Assembly: GCA_016280955.1 (NCBI GenBank)
Contig: JAEEHV010000022.1
Span: forward strand, 1 to 61,972
Length of the DNA stretch: 61,972 nt
Source of the DNA: Candidatus Gastranaerophilales bacterium
GTDB lineage: Bacteria; Cyanobacteriota; Vampirovibrionia; Gastranaerophilales; Gastranaerophilaceae
Reading direction: 5' to 3'
Part shown: in pieces, positions 34,863 through 43,828 of the stretch
Layout of the letters: each line of letters starts with the position of its first letter
Position numbering within the stretch: the first letter of the stretch is position 1
Made by a program: the position numbers and the translations under genes
Notes under the pieces: model-generated
What the model was told of the DNA's origin: nothing
Databases searched by the model: none
Seen by the model: the letters and a program-made list of their open reading frames with translations, nothing else

Positions 34863-35665
34863 CCTTTTACTGCACCGTCCATCGGATTGTTAATCAGATA
34901 TTTTTTTCCTGCAATAAATACTGCAATTACCGGAACGGAACAAATACACGAACATGCCATAAGTTCGCCCCACATTGTAATTTCCCTGAATGAGCTTTTA
35001 AAAATTGTAAGTCCCACAGCCATAGTTCGCATAGATTCGGTATTTGTTACAATAAGCGGCCACATAAAGCTGTTCCATGTTGTTACAAATGTAAAAATAC
35101 CGAGTGTTGCAATAGCCGGTATGGCACAAGGAACCGCTACCCTGACAAAAGACTGAAATGCGTTGCACCCGTCAAGTTTTGATGCATCTTCCAGCTCGTT
35201 AGAAAACGACATAAAATACTGTCGCATCATAAAAACACCGAATCCGCCGAATATTCCGGGAACGATTAATGCCTGATAAGTATTTATCCAGCCCAGTTTA
35301 TTCATCAAATAAAATAACGGAACAATATTTACCTGAGACGGCACCATCATTGTCAGAATAAATATAAAAAACAATATATCACTGCCCCTGAATTTTAATC
35401 GGGCAAACCCGTAACCGGCAAGTGCGGATATTATGACCTGACCTAATGTGGTAAACAATGCAACAATAAGACTGTTAGCAAAATAACGTGCAACAGGTAT
35501 AGATTGAAAAACATTTTTGTAAGAACAAAAACTCAAATTAATATTTTTATAATCGGTAAAAATACTTTCATTTCCGCTTAATGATATTAAAAACATCATT
35601 AAAAACGGTATTATCATAGATAAACTTAACAGTATCAGAACGAAATATAAAAATATTTTTTTCAT
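34859..35665 (-). CDS. Carbohydrate ABC transporter permease (MalG type)
   Basis: Six membrane segments are present. The EAA loop reads ELEDASKLDGCNAFQSFVRV followed by AVPCAIPAIATL, which docks onto the ATPase. The periplasmic segment after TM1 and the sequence YALIVPG-like YQALIVPGIFGGFGVFMMRQ are typical of the binding-protein-dependent sugar permease family (GanQ/MalG/UgpE). No partner permease, binding protein or ATPase is adjacent, so the substrate cannot be read. It follows dapA by 3 bp. Confidence 0.88.
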   Translation of the reverse strand: MKKIFLYFVLILLSLSMIIPFLMMFLISLSGNESIFTDYKNINLSFCSYKNVFQSIPVARYFANSLIVALFTTLGQVIISALAGYGFARLKFRGSDILFFIFILTMMVPSQVNIVPLFYLMNKLGWINTYQALIVPGIFGGFGVFMMRQYFMSFSNELEDASKLDGCNAFQSFVRVAVPCAIPAIATLGIFTFVTTWNSFMWPLIVTNTESMRTMAVGLTIFKSSFREITMWGELMACSCICSVPVIAVFIAGKKYLINNPMDGAVKG

Positions 35666-35668
35666 TGT

Positions 35669-36547
35669 TTATATTGCATCCAAAGTAAAGAATAAGTCGG
35701 CTTTCTCTGCTTTTGTAAGTTCAACAAGCGGACGACGTACATATTCTTCAATTAAACCTTTATATGCAAGAGCAGCTTTAACAGGAACCGGATTTGGTGC
35801 CATAAATAATTTTTTAAATATCGGATATAATTTTCTGTGCATATTGCCGGCTGTAGCTGCATCGCCCGTTTTAAAGTTTCTTATCATAGATTTAATTTCT
35901 GTTCCGAACAAATGTGATGCGACGGAAATTACACCGTGAGCACCAATTGAAAGCATCGGAAGTGTCAGACTGTCATCGCCTGAATATATTGCAAAGTCAC
36001 TCGGACAACTCATTTTTAATTCTGTTATTGTATCCATATCGGCATAACTTTGCTTTAATGCAACGATATTCGGGAATTTTTTTGCAAGAGTTTTAACCGT
36101 TTCAACCGACATATTAACACCTGTTCTTGACGGGATATTATAAAGAATTACAGGAAGCTCGGTAGCTTTTGCTATTTCTGAAAAATGCTCTATCATACCT
36201 GCCTGGGATGGTTTGTTGTAATACGGAACAACTGACAGAATCGCATCTGCTCCTTCTTTTTCTGCTCTTTTTGCCATCATAACTGCGGTTTCCGTTGAAT
36301 TTGAGCCCGTACCCATTATGACTTTGCCTTTATCTGAAACAGCTCTTTTTGCACTGGATAATATTTCCAGTTCTTCATCATAAATTAATGTAGGTGACTC
36401 ACCGGTTGTTCCGGTAACCAGAACAGCATCCGAACCGTTATTAACAAGATGATTTGCCAGAGATTCTACTTTTTCATAATCAACTTCTCTTTTTTCATTA
36501 AACGGTGTAACCATAGCCGTAATTACTTCACCTGCATCATACCTCAT
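35669..36547 (-). CDS. dapA: 4-hydroxy-tetrahydrodipicolinate synthase
   Basis: It condenses pyruvate and aspartate semialdehyde in lysine/diaminopimelate synthesis. The family motif GTTGESPTL is present. The Schiff-base lysine fits ALKQSYAD and the catalytic tyrosine fits YNIPSRTGVNM. I choose ATG 36547 (MRYDAGE); five codons earlier an ATG would place the ribosome-binding site GAGGAG inside the coding region. The length of 292 aa is normal. It is upstream of the ABC permease gene. Confidence 0.95.
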   Translation of the reverse strand: MRYDAGEVITAMVTPFNEKREVDYEKVESLANHLVNNGSDAVLVTGTTGESPTLIYDEELEILSSAKRAVSDKGKVIMGTGSNSTETAVMMAKRAEKEGADAILSVVPYYNKPSQAGMIEHFSEIAKATELPVILYNIPSRTGVNMSVETVKTLAKKFPNIVALKQSYADMDTITELKMSCPSDFAIYSGDDSLTLPMLSIGAHGVISVASHLFGTEIKSMIRNFKTGDAATAGNMHRKLYPIFKKLFMAPNPVPVKAALAYKGLIEEYVRRPLVELTKAEKADLFFTLDAI

Positions 36548-36595
36548 ATTTTTACTCCTCATTATTTTCTATATACAAGCCGTTTTTTTATTATA

Positions 36596-37447
36596 CTACA
36601 TAATATGCTGAAATTCATATATTTCAAGAGAATTCTCACCATTGTTGAATATACCGATATTATAGGTACCATATCTGTGAGTTTCGTTAACCTTATATCT
36701 GAGCAAAGTATCAGCCGATAATACAATTTTTCCGTACAGATTGAAAGATGCAATGGCTGCAAGCTGAATTATATTTTCACCTGCCTGTACGGATATGGAA
36801 TATTCTATCGGAGTATTATCTTTTAATAATCTGAAAAATACACTCAAAACTTTATCAATATTTTCCATATCATTAAACTTGTATAAAAATCCGTCTTTAA
36901 ATGTCGTTCCGGCAACTCCTGTGTTCTCGAAAATAAAGTTATTCATCAGCTTATTAAATTTTTCTATATCTATATGCAGTTCTTCATGTGCAAACTTCTT
37001 TTTAATTCTTGTATTTATAATAACTGCAAATGTTTTAATCTTTTTTTCTTCATCAACAACAATCTTTTTCAAGTTGTTATTGAATCTTTTTTCTGTCATT
37101 TTTTTGTGGAAACAATGAACTTCTTCATATTCATCCTGTAATACGGACAGGGTAATGTATATAAAACGAAAACCAAATGTCCATAATGCAATAATCAGTA
37201 ATGCACTTACATATTTGAATTCTAATGTGGCATCAAGAACATTAAATGTCATCGGAGCAATTTTTTCTCCGATTGATAATATAAAATCAAGTGACGGTTT
37301 TATAAAATTCATCCAGTCCCATTTTGCACCGATAATATTTTGTATCCAGTACAGAGCCATCATCATTATATGGAATATACCCACTATTTTTAAGAAGTAC
37401 GCAATATCTTTTAAAAAATTGAATATCCATATTATTATTTTATGCAT
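36596..37447 (-). CDS. Uncharacterised membrane protein, 283 aa
   Basis: Three N-terminal hydrophobic stretches lie in about the first 110 residues (IIIWIFNFLKDIAYFLKIVG; MMMALYWI; YVSALLIIALWTFGFRFIYI). A soluble domain of about 170 residues follows. Part of it (KKIKTFAVIINTRIKKKFAH and PIEYSISVQAGENIIQLAAI) has an alternating strand/helix layout like a nucleotide-cyclase or GGDEF-type fold. No catalytic motif is recognisable, so that is a weak analogy. It begins 1 bp after the panC stop, so the two form an operon. Confidence 0.7.
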   Translation of the reverse strand: MHKIIIWIFNFLKDIAYFLKIVGIFHIMMMALYWIQNIIGAKWDWMNFIKPSLDFILSIGEKIAPMTFNVLDATLEFKYVSALLIIALWTFGFRFIYITLSVLQDEYEEVHCFHKKMTEKRFNNNLKKIVVDEEKKIKTFAVIINTRIKKKFAHEELHIDIEKFNKLMNNFIFENTGVAGTTFKDGFLYKFNDMENIDKVLSVFFRLLKDNTPIEYSISVQAGENIIQLAAIASFNLYGKIVLSADTLLRYKVNETHRYGTYNIGIFNNGENSLEIYEFQHIM

Positions 37448-37448
37448 A

Positions 37449-38306
37449 TTATTCTCCCAGATATATATTATCTATAAGTCTGACATTTTCAACCCTTATT
37501 GCAGTAAGGGCAATAGAATTGTCATCCGCTGCAGTTTTATTTTCCAGTGTATCTTTGTCAACAATTTCAAGATACTCCATGTCATGTTTGTTTGTTAAAA
37601 ATGAATATGCTGTTTCCTTGAGAGCATTAACATCAACAATACCTTTTTTATAACATTCTTTAATATTATTCAGAATTTTGCTTAAAACAAGAGCATCTTT
37701 TTTGCCTTCTTCGCTCAGATACTTATTTCTTGAACTCAGCGCCAGTCCTGAAGCTTCTCTTACGATAGGACACTGTATTATCTCTACGGGAACATTCAAA
37801 TCCTTAACCATTTTCTTAATTATTATTACCTGCTGTGCATCTTTCTGACCGAAGAATGCATAATCAGGCTGAACAATATTAAACAATTTCAGCACAACGG
37901 TGCAAACTCCGTCAAAATGTCCTATTCTTGTTTTTCCGCACAATGTGTTTACATAGAAAAACGGAGGGCAAACATAAGTTAATGTGTTATTTGAAAGTCT
38001 TTGTCCTTCACCGTACATTTCTTTTGGTGTCGGTGCAAAAATAATATCCACACCTTCTTCATCACACAGCTTCATGTCGGTATCAAGAGTTCTCGGGTAT
38101 TTATCAAAATCCTCATTCGGGCCGAACTGAATCGGATTTACAAAATCAGAAACAACAACTTTGTCACAGATTGATTTTGCTTTTTTTATTAAGCTCAAAT
38201 GACCGTCATGCAATGCTCCCATTGTAGGAACAAGACCTACCTTATATCCTTCGGTTTTCCATTTTTGTACAACTTCTCTTACTTCATCAATACTATGTAA
38301 AAGCAT
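37449..38306 (-). CDS. panC: Pantothenate synthetase
   Basis: It joins pantoate and beta-alanine using ATP in coenzyme A synthesis. The HIGH-type motif is VPTMGALHDGHLSLI and the second ATP motif is ALSSRNKYLS. VVSDFVNPIQFGPNEDFDKY and FGQKDAQQ are also conserved. I choose ATG 38306 because AGAGGG lies just upstream; a TTG five codons earlier would cover it. The length of 285 aa is normal. panB and panD are not in the window. Confidence 0.95.
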   Translation of the reverse strand: MLLHSIDEVREVVQKWKTEGYKVGLVPTMGALHDGHLSLIKKAKSICDKVVVSDFVNPIQFGPNEDFDKYPRTLDTDMKLCDEEGVDIIFAPTPKEMYGEGQRLSNNTLTYVCPPFFYVNTLCGKTRIGHFDGVCTVVLKLFNIVQPDYAFFGQKDAQQVIIIKKMVKDLNVPVEIIQCPIVREASGLALSSRNKYLSEEGKKDALVLSKILNNIKECYKKGIVDVNALKETAYSFLTNKHDMEYLEIVDKDTLENKTAADDNSIALTAIRVENVRLIDNIYLGE

Positions 38307-38462
38307 AACCCTCTTTTCCAAATACTGTAAGACTAATCTTCCATATCCTGATTATAACATACTAAAAAAAATTGTAATAGTTTTGTATTTACTCAGGACT
38401 TCTTCCATTAAAACAAATTTAATGGTAATATAAGATTAAAGGAATATAACAGAGGATTTTTA

Positions 38463-38861
38463 ATGGAACCGGTTGAATATTTTACACAAAAAGGTTATTC
38501 CTGTGCAGAGAGTGTTATACAGGGTGCAATTGACAAAGGAATTGTTCCTGCGGAGTTGCTGCCTGTTGCAACATCATTTTCAGGCGGTATGGGTTCAGGA
38601 TGTCTGTGCGGTGCGATAAGTGCTTCACAGGTAATTATCGGTTACCTGTTCGGAAGAAATAACAAACAGGGAAATGATGTTACCGCAAGAATAAAAGCAA
38701 AAGAATTTATTGACGAATTCAAAAAGAATCACAAAGCTACGTGCTGCAGAGTTTTAACAGCCGGCATGGATATGGCATCACCGGAGAGAAAAGCACATTG
38801 TGCAAATATGGTTGATGAATGTTCTAAAATACTGGAAGAAATTATTAAGGTTAAGGTTTAA
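38463..38861 (+). CDS. C_GCAxxG_C_C-family redox-type protein, 132 aa
   Basis: Conserved cysteines appear in GYSCAESV, then GGMGSGCLCGAISASQVII, then HKATCCRVLT and AHCANMVDECSKIL. This pattern matches the C_GCAxxG_C_C family (small, probably cofactor- or metal-binding proteins of unknown role). Its stop overlaps the next start by one base (TAATG), so it is coupled to the formyltransferase gene. The ribosome-binding site is AGAGGA. Confidence 0.85.
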   Translation: MEPVEYFTQKGYSCAESVIQGAIDKGIVPAELLPVATSFSGGMGSGCLCGAISASQVIIGYLFGRNNKQGNDVTARIKAKEFIDEFKKNHKATCCRVLTAGMDMASPERKAHCANMVDECSKILEEIIKVKV

Positions 38862-39802
38862 TGTTTAGCAGAACCAATTTTAAAAAACGAATACTGTTTG
38901 TTGGAATTCCTGATATGGCATACATTGGAATTGACGGGCTTTTAATGTCGGGAGTTAATATTGTTGGTGTAATGGGACCTAAAAAAGACCACAATATGTA
39001 TGAGGATTTTAAAACTTTTATATTATCAAGAGGACTTAATTTTCTGGAGTTTAACGAACTTGATGAACCTGAACTTGTACAAAAAATCAAAGACTTAAAT
39101 GTTGATGCCGCCGTAGTTTGTTCGTATAACTACAAAATCCCAAAAGTCTTGATGGAAGCTACCCGTGACGGTTTTATTAACGTTCATCCGTCCATGCTGC
39201 CAAAATACAGGGGCGGAAATCCTTATACAAGAGTAATTATGAATGGTGAAACCGAAACGGGAGTTACTGTCCATTTTATGGACGAAGGTTTTGATACCGG
39301 CGATATTATTGCACAAAAACCGTATCACATTCATTCAAAAGCTACAATGGGTACAATTTTTAATGAATTAAACTACATTGGTATTGAACTCTTGCTGCAG
39401 GTATTACAGGCTTATGAAACACAACCCCTGCCGAGAATTGCACAGCCAAAAGGACATTTTGTATCAGGTAACGGGCTGGGTGCAAAAGAAGTCTTTATTA
39501 ACTACGATAAACCTGCTGAAGAAATAGAACGGTTTATAAGGTCATTAAATCCGTTTATACTTGCAAGCACAACCTTCAGGGGCAATCTTATGAAAATTAT
39601 GAAAGCGGAAGTTGCATCTGATGCATTCTGCGTTCCGCACCCTGCCGGTACTGTTGCAAAAATTGAAGATGACAAATTCTTTATTGCAACCTCAAAAGGT
39701 CTTCTTGTTCCGACAGTTCTGCAGTTCGGCAGCTTCTTTATCGGGGACAGCAAAGACTTTATAAGAATCGTTAATCCAAAAATTGGTGAAGAATTCAAAT
39801 AG
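38861..39802 (+). CDS. Formyltransferase-family protein (Fmt/ArnA-like), 313 aa
   Basis: It has the formyltetrahydrofolate-dependent transferase core. The catalytic Asn-His loop is FINVHPSMLPKYRGGNP. GETETGVTVHFMDEGFDTGDII (in part) supplies the catalytic Asp. A C-terminal OB-like domain follows (about 205-313). Methionyl-tRNA formyltransferase is one possibility, but RGGNP in place of RGAAP and the shorter N-terminus also fit sugar-amine formyltransferases, so I leave it unnamed. It sits between the cysteine-rich gene and endonuclease IV. Confidence 0.8.
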   Translation: MFSRTNFKKRILFVGIPDMAYIGIDGLLMSGVNIVGVMGPKKDHNMYEDFKTFILSRGLNFLEFNELDEPELVQKIKDLNVDAAVVCSYNYKIPKVLMEATRDGFINVHPSMLPKYRGGNPYTRVIMNGETETGVTVHFMDEGFDTGDIIAQKPYHIHSKATMGTIFNELNYIGIELLLQVLQAYETQPLPRIAQPKGHFVSGNGLGAKEVFINYDKPAEEIERFIRSLNPFILASTTFRGNLMKIMKAEVASDAFCVPHPAGTVAKIEDDKFFIATSKGLLVPTVLQFGSFFIGDSKDFIRIVNPKIGEEFK

Positions 39803-39839
39803 GGGTAAATGAGCAAAGGGATAAATAAGGGGTATAATT

Positions 39840-40658
39840 GTGGATAAATTGAATTTTATAACAGCCGGAGTTCCTTTAAAAGCAGGGAACAAGGGATATG
39901 AAGCCGGATTTAAAGTATTAAATGAAATGGGATTAGACGGGCTTGAACTTGAGTTTGTAAGAGGTGTCCGCATAAGCGACAAAAGCAGGGATGCCGTAAA
40001 TTCAGCAAACAAAGTTATAACTGCGCACGCACCCTTCTATGTAAACCTTAACGCAAGAGAAGACGACAAAGTCGAAGCAAGTATTCAGAGAATAATAGAA
40101 ACGGCAGAAACCGCATATTCTTTGGGAGGCTTCAGCATTACCTTTCATGCGGGATACTATTTGGGAATGGATGCAGAAACCACATACAAAAAAATTCGTG
40201 AAGGAATTGAAATAATTACCACAGAACTTAAAAAAGTTAACAACAAAATCTGGATAAGACCTGAAACTACCGGTAAAGCTACACAGTGGGGAGATTTAGA
40301 GGAAATCATAAGACTTTCAAAAGAATTTGAGACAGTTCTTCCCTGTGTAGATTTTTCACATCTGCATGCAAGGTACAACGGTATCTCTAATACTTATGAT
40401 GAATTTGCCAAGATTTTTGAAACAATCGGTAATGAACTCGGACAAGTTGCATTAGATAATTTTCACGCACATATTGCAGGAATTGAATATGGTGAAAAAG
40501 GGGAAAAGAAACATCTAAATCTCGAAGAATCAGACTTTAACTATAAAGATTTGCTGAAAGCCTTCAAAAATTTTGGAATTAAAGGTGCAATCGTTTGTGA
40601 AAGCCCGAATATTGAAGACGATGCAAAACTTATGAAAGAATATTACCTTAGTATTTAA
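39840..40658 (+). CDS. Endonuclease IV-like (AP endonuclease 2 family) TIM barrel
   Basis: It has the xylose isomerase-like barrel of apurinic endonuclease IV, which cuts DNA 5' of abasic sites with three zinc ions. The ligands appear in order: His in TAHAPFYVN, His in TFHAGYY, Glu in RPETTGK, Asp/His in CVDFSHLHAR, His in NFHAHIAGIEYG, and Glu in VCESPNIED. The length of 272 aa is close to Nfo. The GTG start is supported by AGGGGT 8 nt upstream. It ends the three-gene run from 38463. Confidence 0.85.
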   Translation: MDKLNFITAGVPLKAGNKGYEAGFKVLNEMGLDGLELEFVRGVRISDKSRDAVNSANKVITAHAPFYVNLNAREDDKVEASIQRIIETAETAYSLGGFSITFHAGYYLGMDAETTYKKIREGIEIITTELKKVNNKIWIRPETTGKATQWGDLEEIIRLSKEFETVLPCVDFSHLHARYNGISNTYDEFAKIFETIGNELGQVALDNFHAHIAGIEYGEKGEKKHLNLEESDFNYKDLLKAFKNFGIKGAIVCESPNIEDDAKLMKEYYLSI

Positions 40659-40689
40659 TCAGATAAATAAACGGCAATTATAGACAATC

Positions 40690-40723
40690 GCAATAAGTCG
40701 GCTTGACCAAGCCGACTTATTGC
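40690..40723 (+). terminator. Terminator after the endonuclease IV gene
   Basis: Perfect 15-bp arms GCAATAAGTCGGCTT / AAGCCGACTTATTGC with a 4-nt loop, followed by TGTCTTTG. Confidence 0.7.
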
Positions 40724-40758
40724 TGTCTTTGAATAAAAATTTATTTATTTTTTATATG

Positions 40759-40771
40759 TAAAGTTTTGTAA
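40759..40771 (+). promoter_or_regulatory. 13-mer TAAAGTTTTGTAA (element A)
   Basis: An exact copy, 19 bp upstream of the sigma-28-like -35 box for the 40871 gene. Confidence 0.4.
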
Positions 40772-40789
40772 CAATTTATTTATAAAAAC

Positions 40790-40816
40790 TCAAGTTTTGT
40801 CGAAAAATGCCGTTAT
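40790..40816 (+). promoter_or_regulatory. Sigma-28 (FliA)-type promoter
   Basis: TCAAGTTT, 11 bp, GCCGTTAT. The consensus is TAAAGTTT-N11-GCCGATAA, so 7/8 and 6/8 match with exact spacing. The ATG of the helical protein gene follows 54 bp later. Confidence 0.65.
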
Positions 40817-40870
40817 ACATGGAAATTAAAACTAAAAATTTAACCTAAATTAGGGAAAAAGGAGCGAATT

Positions 40871-42505
40871 ATGGCAATTGACAATGTAAACGAACTCACA
40901 AAAGCCGAAGGTGCGAGAATAATGAGGGACAGAAATGCTACTCTCGCAGAAAGAGCAGTGGTTATTGATAAGTTTGGAGAAAAACAGGCAAGAGAATGGG
41001 AAACCCAGGACCATAACGATTATGATATGGAGCTTGACGAAGCCGCATTGGAAAGAGCCAGAGAAGAAGGCAGAAAAGCTGTAGCAGAAAATGTCGGAAA
41101 TGTAGAAAGTACCTCCGGTGCTTATGGTGACTTGGCATTATCTACTGTGCCGGCAGCGGCAGCAATTGCTAATACAGCAGGACAAGGCTTTGGAAAAATC
41201 GCAGCAAAAACAGGTTTAAGTAAAGCTATATCAAACGATCTGTCAAAACGTGCAGCAAAATCAGCAGCAAAACAAGCAGCAAAACAAGCTGCAAAAGAAG
41301 GTGCTAAAGAAGGTGCAAAAGAAGGTGCAAAAAAAACCGCAGAACAAACTGCAAAAGCAAACAAAGCTGCGGGTGATATTGTTACCGTAGTTCTTGCTGC
41401 AGGTGTACTTGCTAAATATATGGCAACAAAACCTAATTCAGACCAGCACGATGCAGTCGTAAAACTCCGTGACGAAGAACTTCCGAATGCACAGGCTTCT
41501 GTTTATGAAACGGAAGAAGACCTGCAAAATACGGCTGATGAAATTCTTGCCGGTGAAGAAGAAGTAGAAACTCTGAATGAAGAAGCCGGAGAAACAATTG
41601 AACAGGATAAAATGCAATTGGATATCCATAAAGCAAGATTTGAAGAATTAAAACTGAAAAAACAGTCTGCAGCTTTGAATTCTGATGAAAAAAATGAATT
41701 TAATAATCTTAAGTCAACAATGAAACAGTATTCGGAAAATATCGGAGATACTGCTGATGAAGCATCCGGTGCAATCGGTGATATTCATTCGGACATAGAA
41801 GACAAGCAGGCTGATTTTGATAATGTCGCAGAAAACAGTGCAACTGTTGAAGGTGTAAATGAGTATGCAGCAAGTATTGACGAAAACTTAAAAACACAAT
41901 CGACGGTAGAAGCAGCCTCTATGGGTATTAACGGTGCCTCAGCTGCAGTAGCAGGAGCAAGGCTTCTTTCTCAGGGTGCATTTACCTTCGGTGCTACAAC
42001 CATAATTGGTGCTTTAGGTGTAGCTGTCGGAGTAAAAAGTACATACGGTATGGGTGTTACCAAAGGAGCTATGGAAGAACAGCTTGAGTATAGAAGTGAT
42101 GCAAAAGATGAAATTTCAGTACGTGAAGATACCGAAAATATGGTATCGGATTTGAATGACCATTTAGACGATGAACTGGATAACTATGCAGGTTCTCTTG
42201 ATGCTATATCAGAAAATACAACTATAGACATCCCTGATGATGTATCTGTTGGCGGAGAAGATACACTTGCAGAAGATCCGGGACCATCGATTACAATGAT
42301 TGCTGCAGAAAATGACAAAAATAAGAATAATAAAAACAAAAACAAAAACGGCAACCAAAATCAAAGCCAAAATACCATTCAGCCGTATGCATTAAACCTT
42401 AGTGCAAATAAAACAAATAATACAAACAAAACAAACGGTACAACCGGTAACGATTCAAAAAATCCGTTTGATAACAAAAAGGACGATGAACCAAAAACAG
42501 TTTAA
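40871..42505 (+). CDS. Large Ala-rich helical protein with two hydrophobic segments, 544 aa
   Basis: I do not recognise a family. A repetitive Ala/Lys stretch (about 123-168; KAAKQAAKQAAKEGAKEG-like) precedes a short hydrophobic helix (IVTVVLAAGVLAKYM). Long acidic coiled coils follow (about 200-340). A longer hydrophobic Gly/Ala segment comes next (GASAAVAGARLLSQGAFTFG, then ATTIIGALGVAVGV). The tail is Asn/Lys-rich and disordered (KNKNNKNKNKNGNQNQSQN). It has no Sec signal. Coiled coils around a hydrophobic core resemble type III translocators in outline only. The ribosome-binding site is AAAAGGAG. A sigma-28-type promoter and a 13-mer element lie upstream, and a terminator follows. Confidence 0.8.
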   Translation: MAIDNVNELTKAEGARIMRDRNATLAERAVVIDKFGEKQAREWETQDHNDYDMELDEAALERAREEGRKAVAENVGNVESTSGAYGDLALSTVPAAAAIANTAGQGFGKIAAKTGLSKAISNDLSKRAAKSAAKQAAKQAAKEGAKEGAKEGAKKTAEQTAKANKAAGDIVTVVLAAGVLAKYMATKPNSDQHDAVVKLRDEELPNAQASVYETEEDLQNTADEILAGEEEVETLNEEAGETIEQDKMQLDIHKARFEELKLKKQSAALNSDEKNEFNNLKSTMKQYSENIGDTADEASGAIGDIHSDIEDKQADFDNVAENSATVEGVNEYAASIDENLKTQSTVEAASMGINGASAAVAGARLLSQGAFTFGATTIIGALGVAVGVKSTYGMGVTKGAMEEQLEYRSDAKDEISVREDTENMVSDLNDHLDDELDNYAGSLDAISENTTIDIPDDVSVGGEDTLAEDPGPSITMIAAENDKNKNNKNKNKNGNQNQSQNTIQPYALNLSANKTNNTNKTNGTTGNDSKNPFDNKKDDEPKTV

Positions 42506-42540
42506 TAACTATATCCCTTAAAACGAAGTTTATATAATAA

Positions 42541-42568
42541 AAAGGTCAGACGATTTCTGACCTTTTTT
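42541..42568 (+). terminator. Terminator of the 40871 gene
   Basis: Arms AAAGGTCAG / CTGACCTTT with a 7-nt loop and a run of six T. Confidence 0.85.
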
Positions 42569-42697
42569 GTTTTATTACTGCGCTATCGTTTAAAGTCGCA
42601 ACAGCCGTTTCTGCCCGACAGGGTAATGTTAAAAATTTATCTGTTTTTTACAATATCAATGTATTAAAAATACGTATTTTAAAATAAGGAGTAAAAA

Positions 42698-42976
42698 ATG
42701 AAAAAAACATTATCTGTGTTAGCTTTATTAGGGATTGTATCAATGGCATGCATTCAGAGTGCAAATGCATTTTCCTGGTCAAATTTAAACCCTTTCCGCT
42801 GGGGTAAGTGCAATAAGTGCGAAAAGAAAGTTGATAATTGTCCGTGCCCTGCAGGTTATGCTGCACCGTGTGATCCGTGCGAACAGAATATACCAAGCCC
42901 GCCATGCGGCAAACAAATCACAAAACCGGTACCTTGTGATGCCTGTGACAGATTGCAGCAAGAAATGGCAAAATAA
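42698..42976 (+). CDS. Small exported Cys-rich protein, 92 aa
   Basis: A Sec signal peptide (MKKTLSVLALLGIVSMACIQ, then SANA; cleavage near residue 24) is followed by a short cysteine-rich mature part. The Cys pairs are CNKCEKKVDNCPCP, CDPCEQ, PPCGK and CDACDR. The C-x2-C pairs could bind metal or form disulfides. The cysteine inside the signal (SMACIQ) could be a lipobox, but no typical L-x-G-C is seen, so an ordinary signal is preferred. The ribosome-binding site is AAGGAG. The function is unknown. Confidence 0.78.
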   Translation: MKKTLSVLALLGIVSMACIQSANAFSWSNLNPFRWGKCNKCEKKVDNCPCPAGYAAPCDPCEQNIPSPPCGKQITKPVPCDACDRLQQEMAK

Positions 42977-43028
42977 AAAAACAAAACTTATATATTGTGT
43001 CAATTACCCATTCCCTGTTTTCTCTTAT

Positions 43029-43125
43029 AAATATGAGAATCCCTCCTCCTGACGGACTCTGCCGAAGAAAATCCGAACCATTGAGGATTTTCTGAGAGGG
43101 GGTTGGGATGGGGCGGCAATATAAA
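43029..43125. repeat. GC-richer intergenic repeat-like segment
   Basis: CCCTCCTCCTGACGGACTCT is followed about 40 bp later by GAGAGGGGGTTGGGATGGGG, with AAAATCC/GGATTTT arms between. It shares CTCCTGACGG with the segment at 31100-31255. No gene is evident. Confidence 0.45.
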
Positions 43126-43131
43126 AAACTT

Positions 43132-43824
43132 TTACAGTTTTGCACCGCCATTTTGCAGTTTATCCAGTGCTTGTTTTGCACCGTCATAATTTCTGCAGAG
43201 CTTAATTACAAACTCTATCGATGCCTTATCCTGTTTTATTGCATCTTTTAACTTAAAGATTTCTTCAAGCTGAAGCTCTTTTGTATCGGAATTTGTAAAT
43301 AAATATTTCTTCAGAAGCTCCTGGGATTCACTGTCCATGCCTGCAATATTATGTTTAAAAGCAAACCAGTTATACAGGTGATAAAGGAAATAATACTTGT
43401 TAATTTCGCCTGTTGAAAGAACGAACATTTCATTTGTTTTCAGGCTGAATTTTCTGTTTATGCCCAATGACAAATACAGAGCTTTGCTGCCCTGAGCAGG
43501 ATAGATAAATCCTTCTGTTTCGCCTATCGGATTAAGAACTTTTGATGCATCTTTTGCAAAAACCACATCTGTACCCTGAGCTTTTACATACTCAAGAATA
43601 CGTTGGGGGTTATAGTCATAAACTTTGAGAATATTGGTTAATTCAGCTTCCAGCTGTTCTTTTTCCGCATCGGCAAGACTGCTGAGTGACAAAGTACATC
43701 CGTCTGCATAATGCTGCTTTCTTTTTGATGTATGTTTAACCCCAATAGTCTTTGATAGTCTGTATCTGAGAACTTTTTCCTGCAAACCCAAAAGCTTGTA
43801 GACTAAAGTTTTAAACAGTCTCAT
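43132..43824 (-). CDS. Uncharacterised protein, 230 aa
   Basis: I do not recognise a family. It has a basic N-terminus (MRLFKTLVYKLLGLQEKVLR), an alpha/beta middle (IGETEGFIYPAQGSKALYLS) and a helical C-terminus. No signal peptide or catalytic motif is seen. It begins 4 bp after the stop of the 637-aa gene, with AAAAGGATTAGG upstream, so it is the second gene of that two-gene operon. The pair may act together, for example as chaperone and cargo, but that is speculation. Confidence 0.72.
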   Translation of the reverse strand: MRLFKTLVYKLLGLQEKVLRYRLSKTIGVKHTSKRKQHYADGCTLSLSSLADAEKEQLEAELTNILKVYDYNPQRILEYVKAQGTDVVFAKDASKVLNPIGETEGFIYPAQGSKALYLSLGINRKFSLKTNEMFVLSTGEINKYYFLYHLYNWFAFKHNIAGMDSESQELLKKYLFTNSDTKELQLEEIFKLKDAIKQDKASIEFVIKLCRNYDGAKQALDKLQNGGAKL

Positions 43825-43828
43825 TTTC

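Noticed and set aside
41122-41364. Ala/Phe-rich minus-strand frame
   Set aside because: It is the complement of the Ala/Lys repeats of the 40871-42505 protein and has no independent support.
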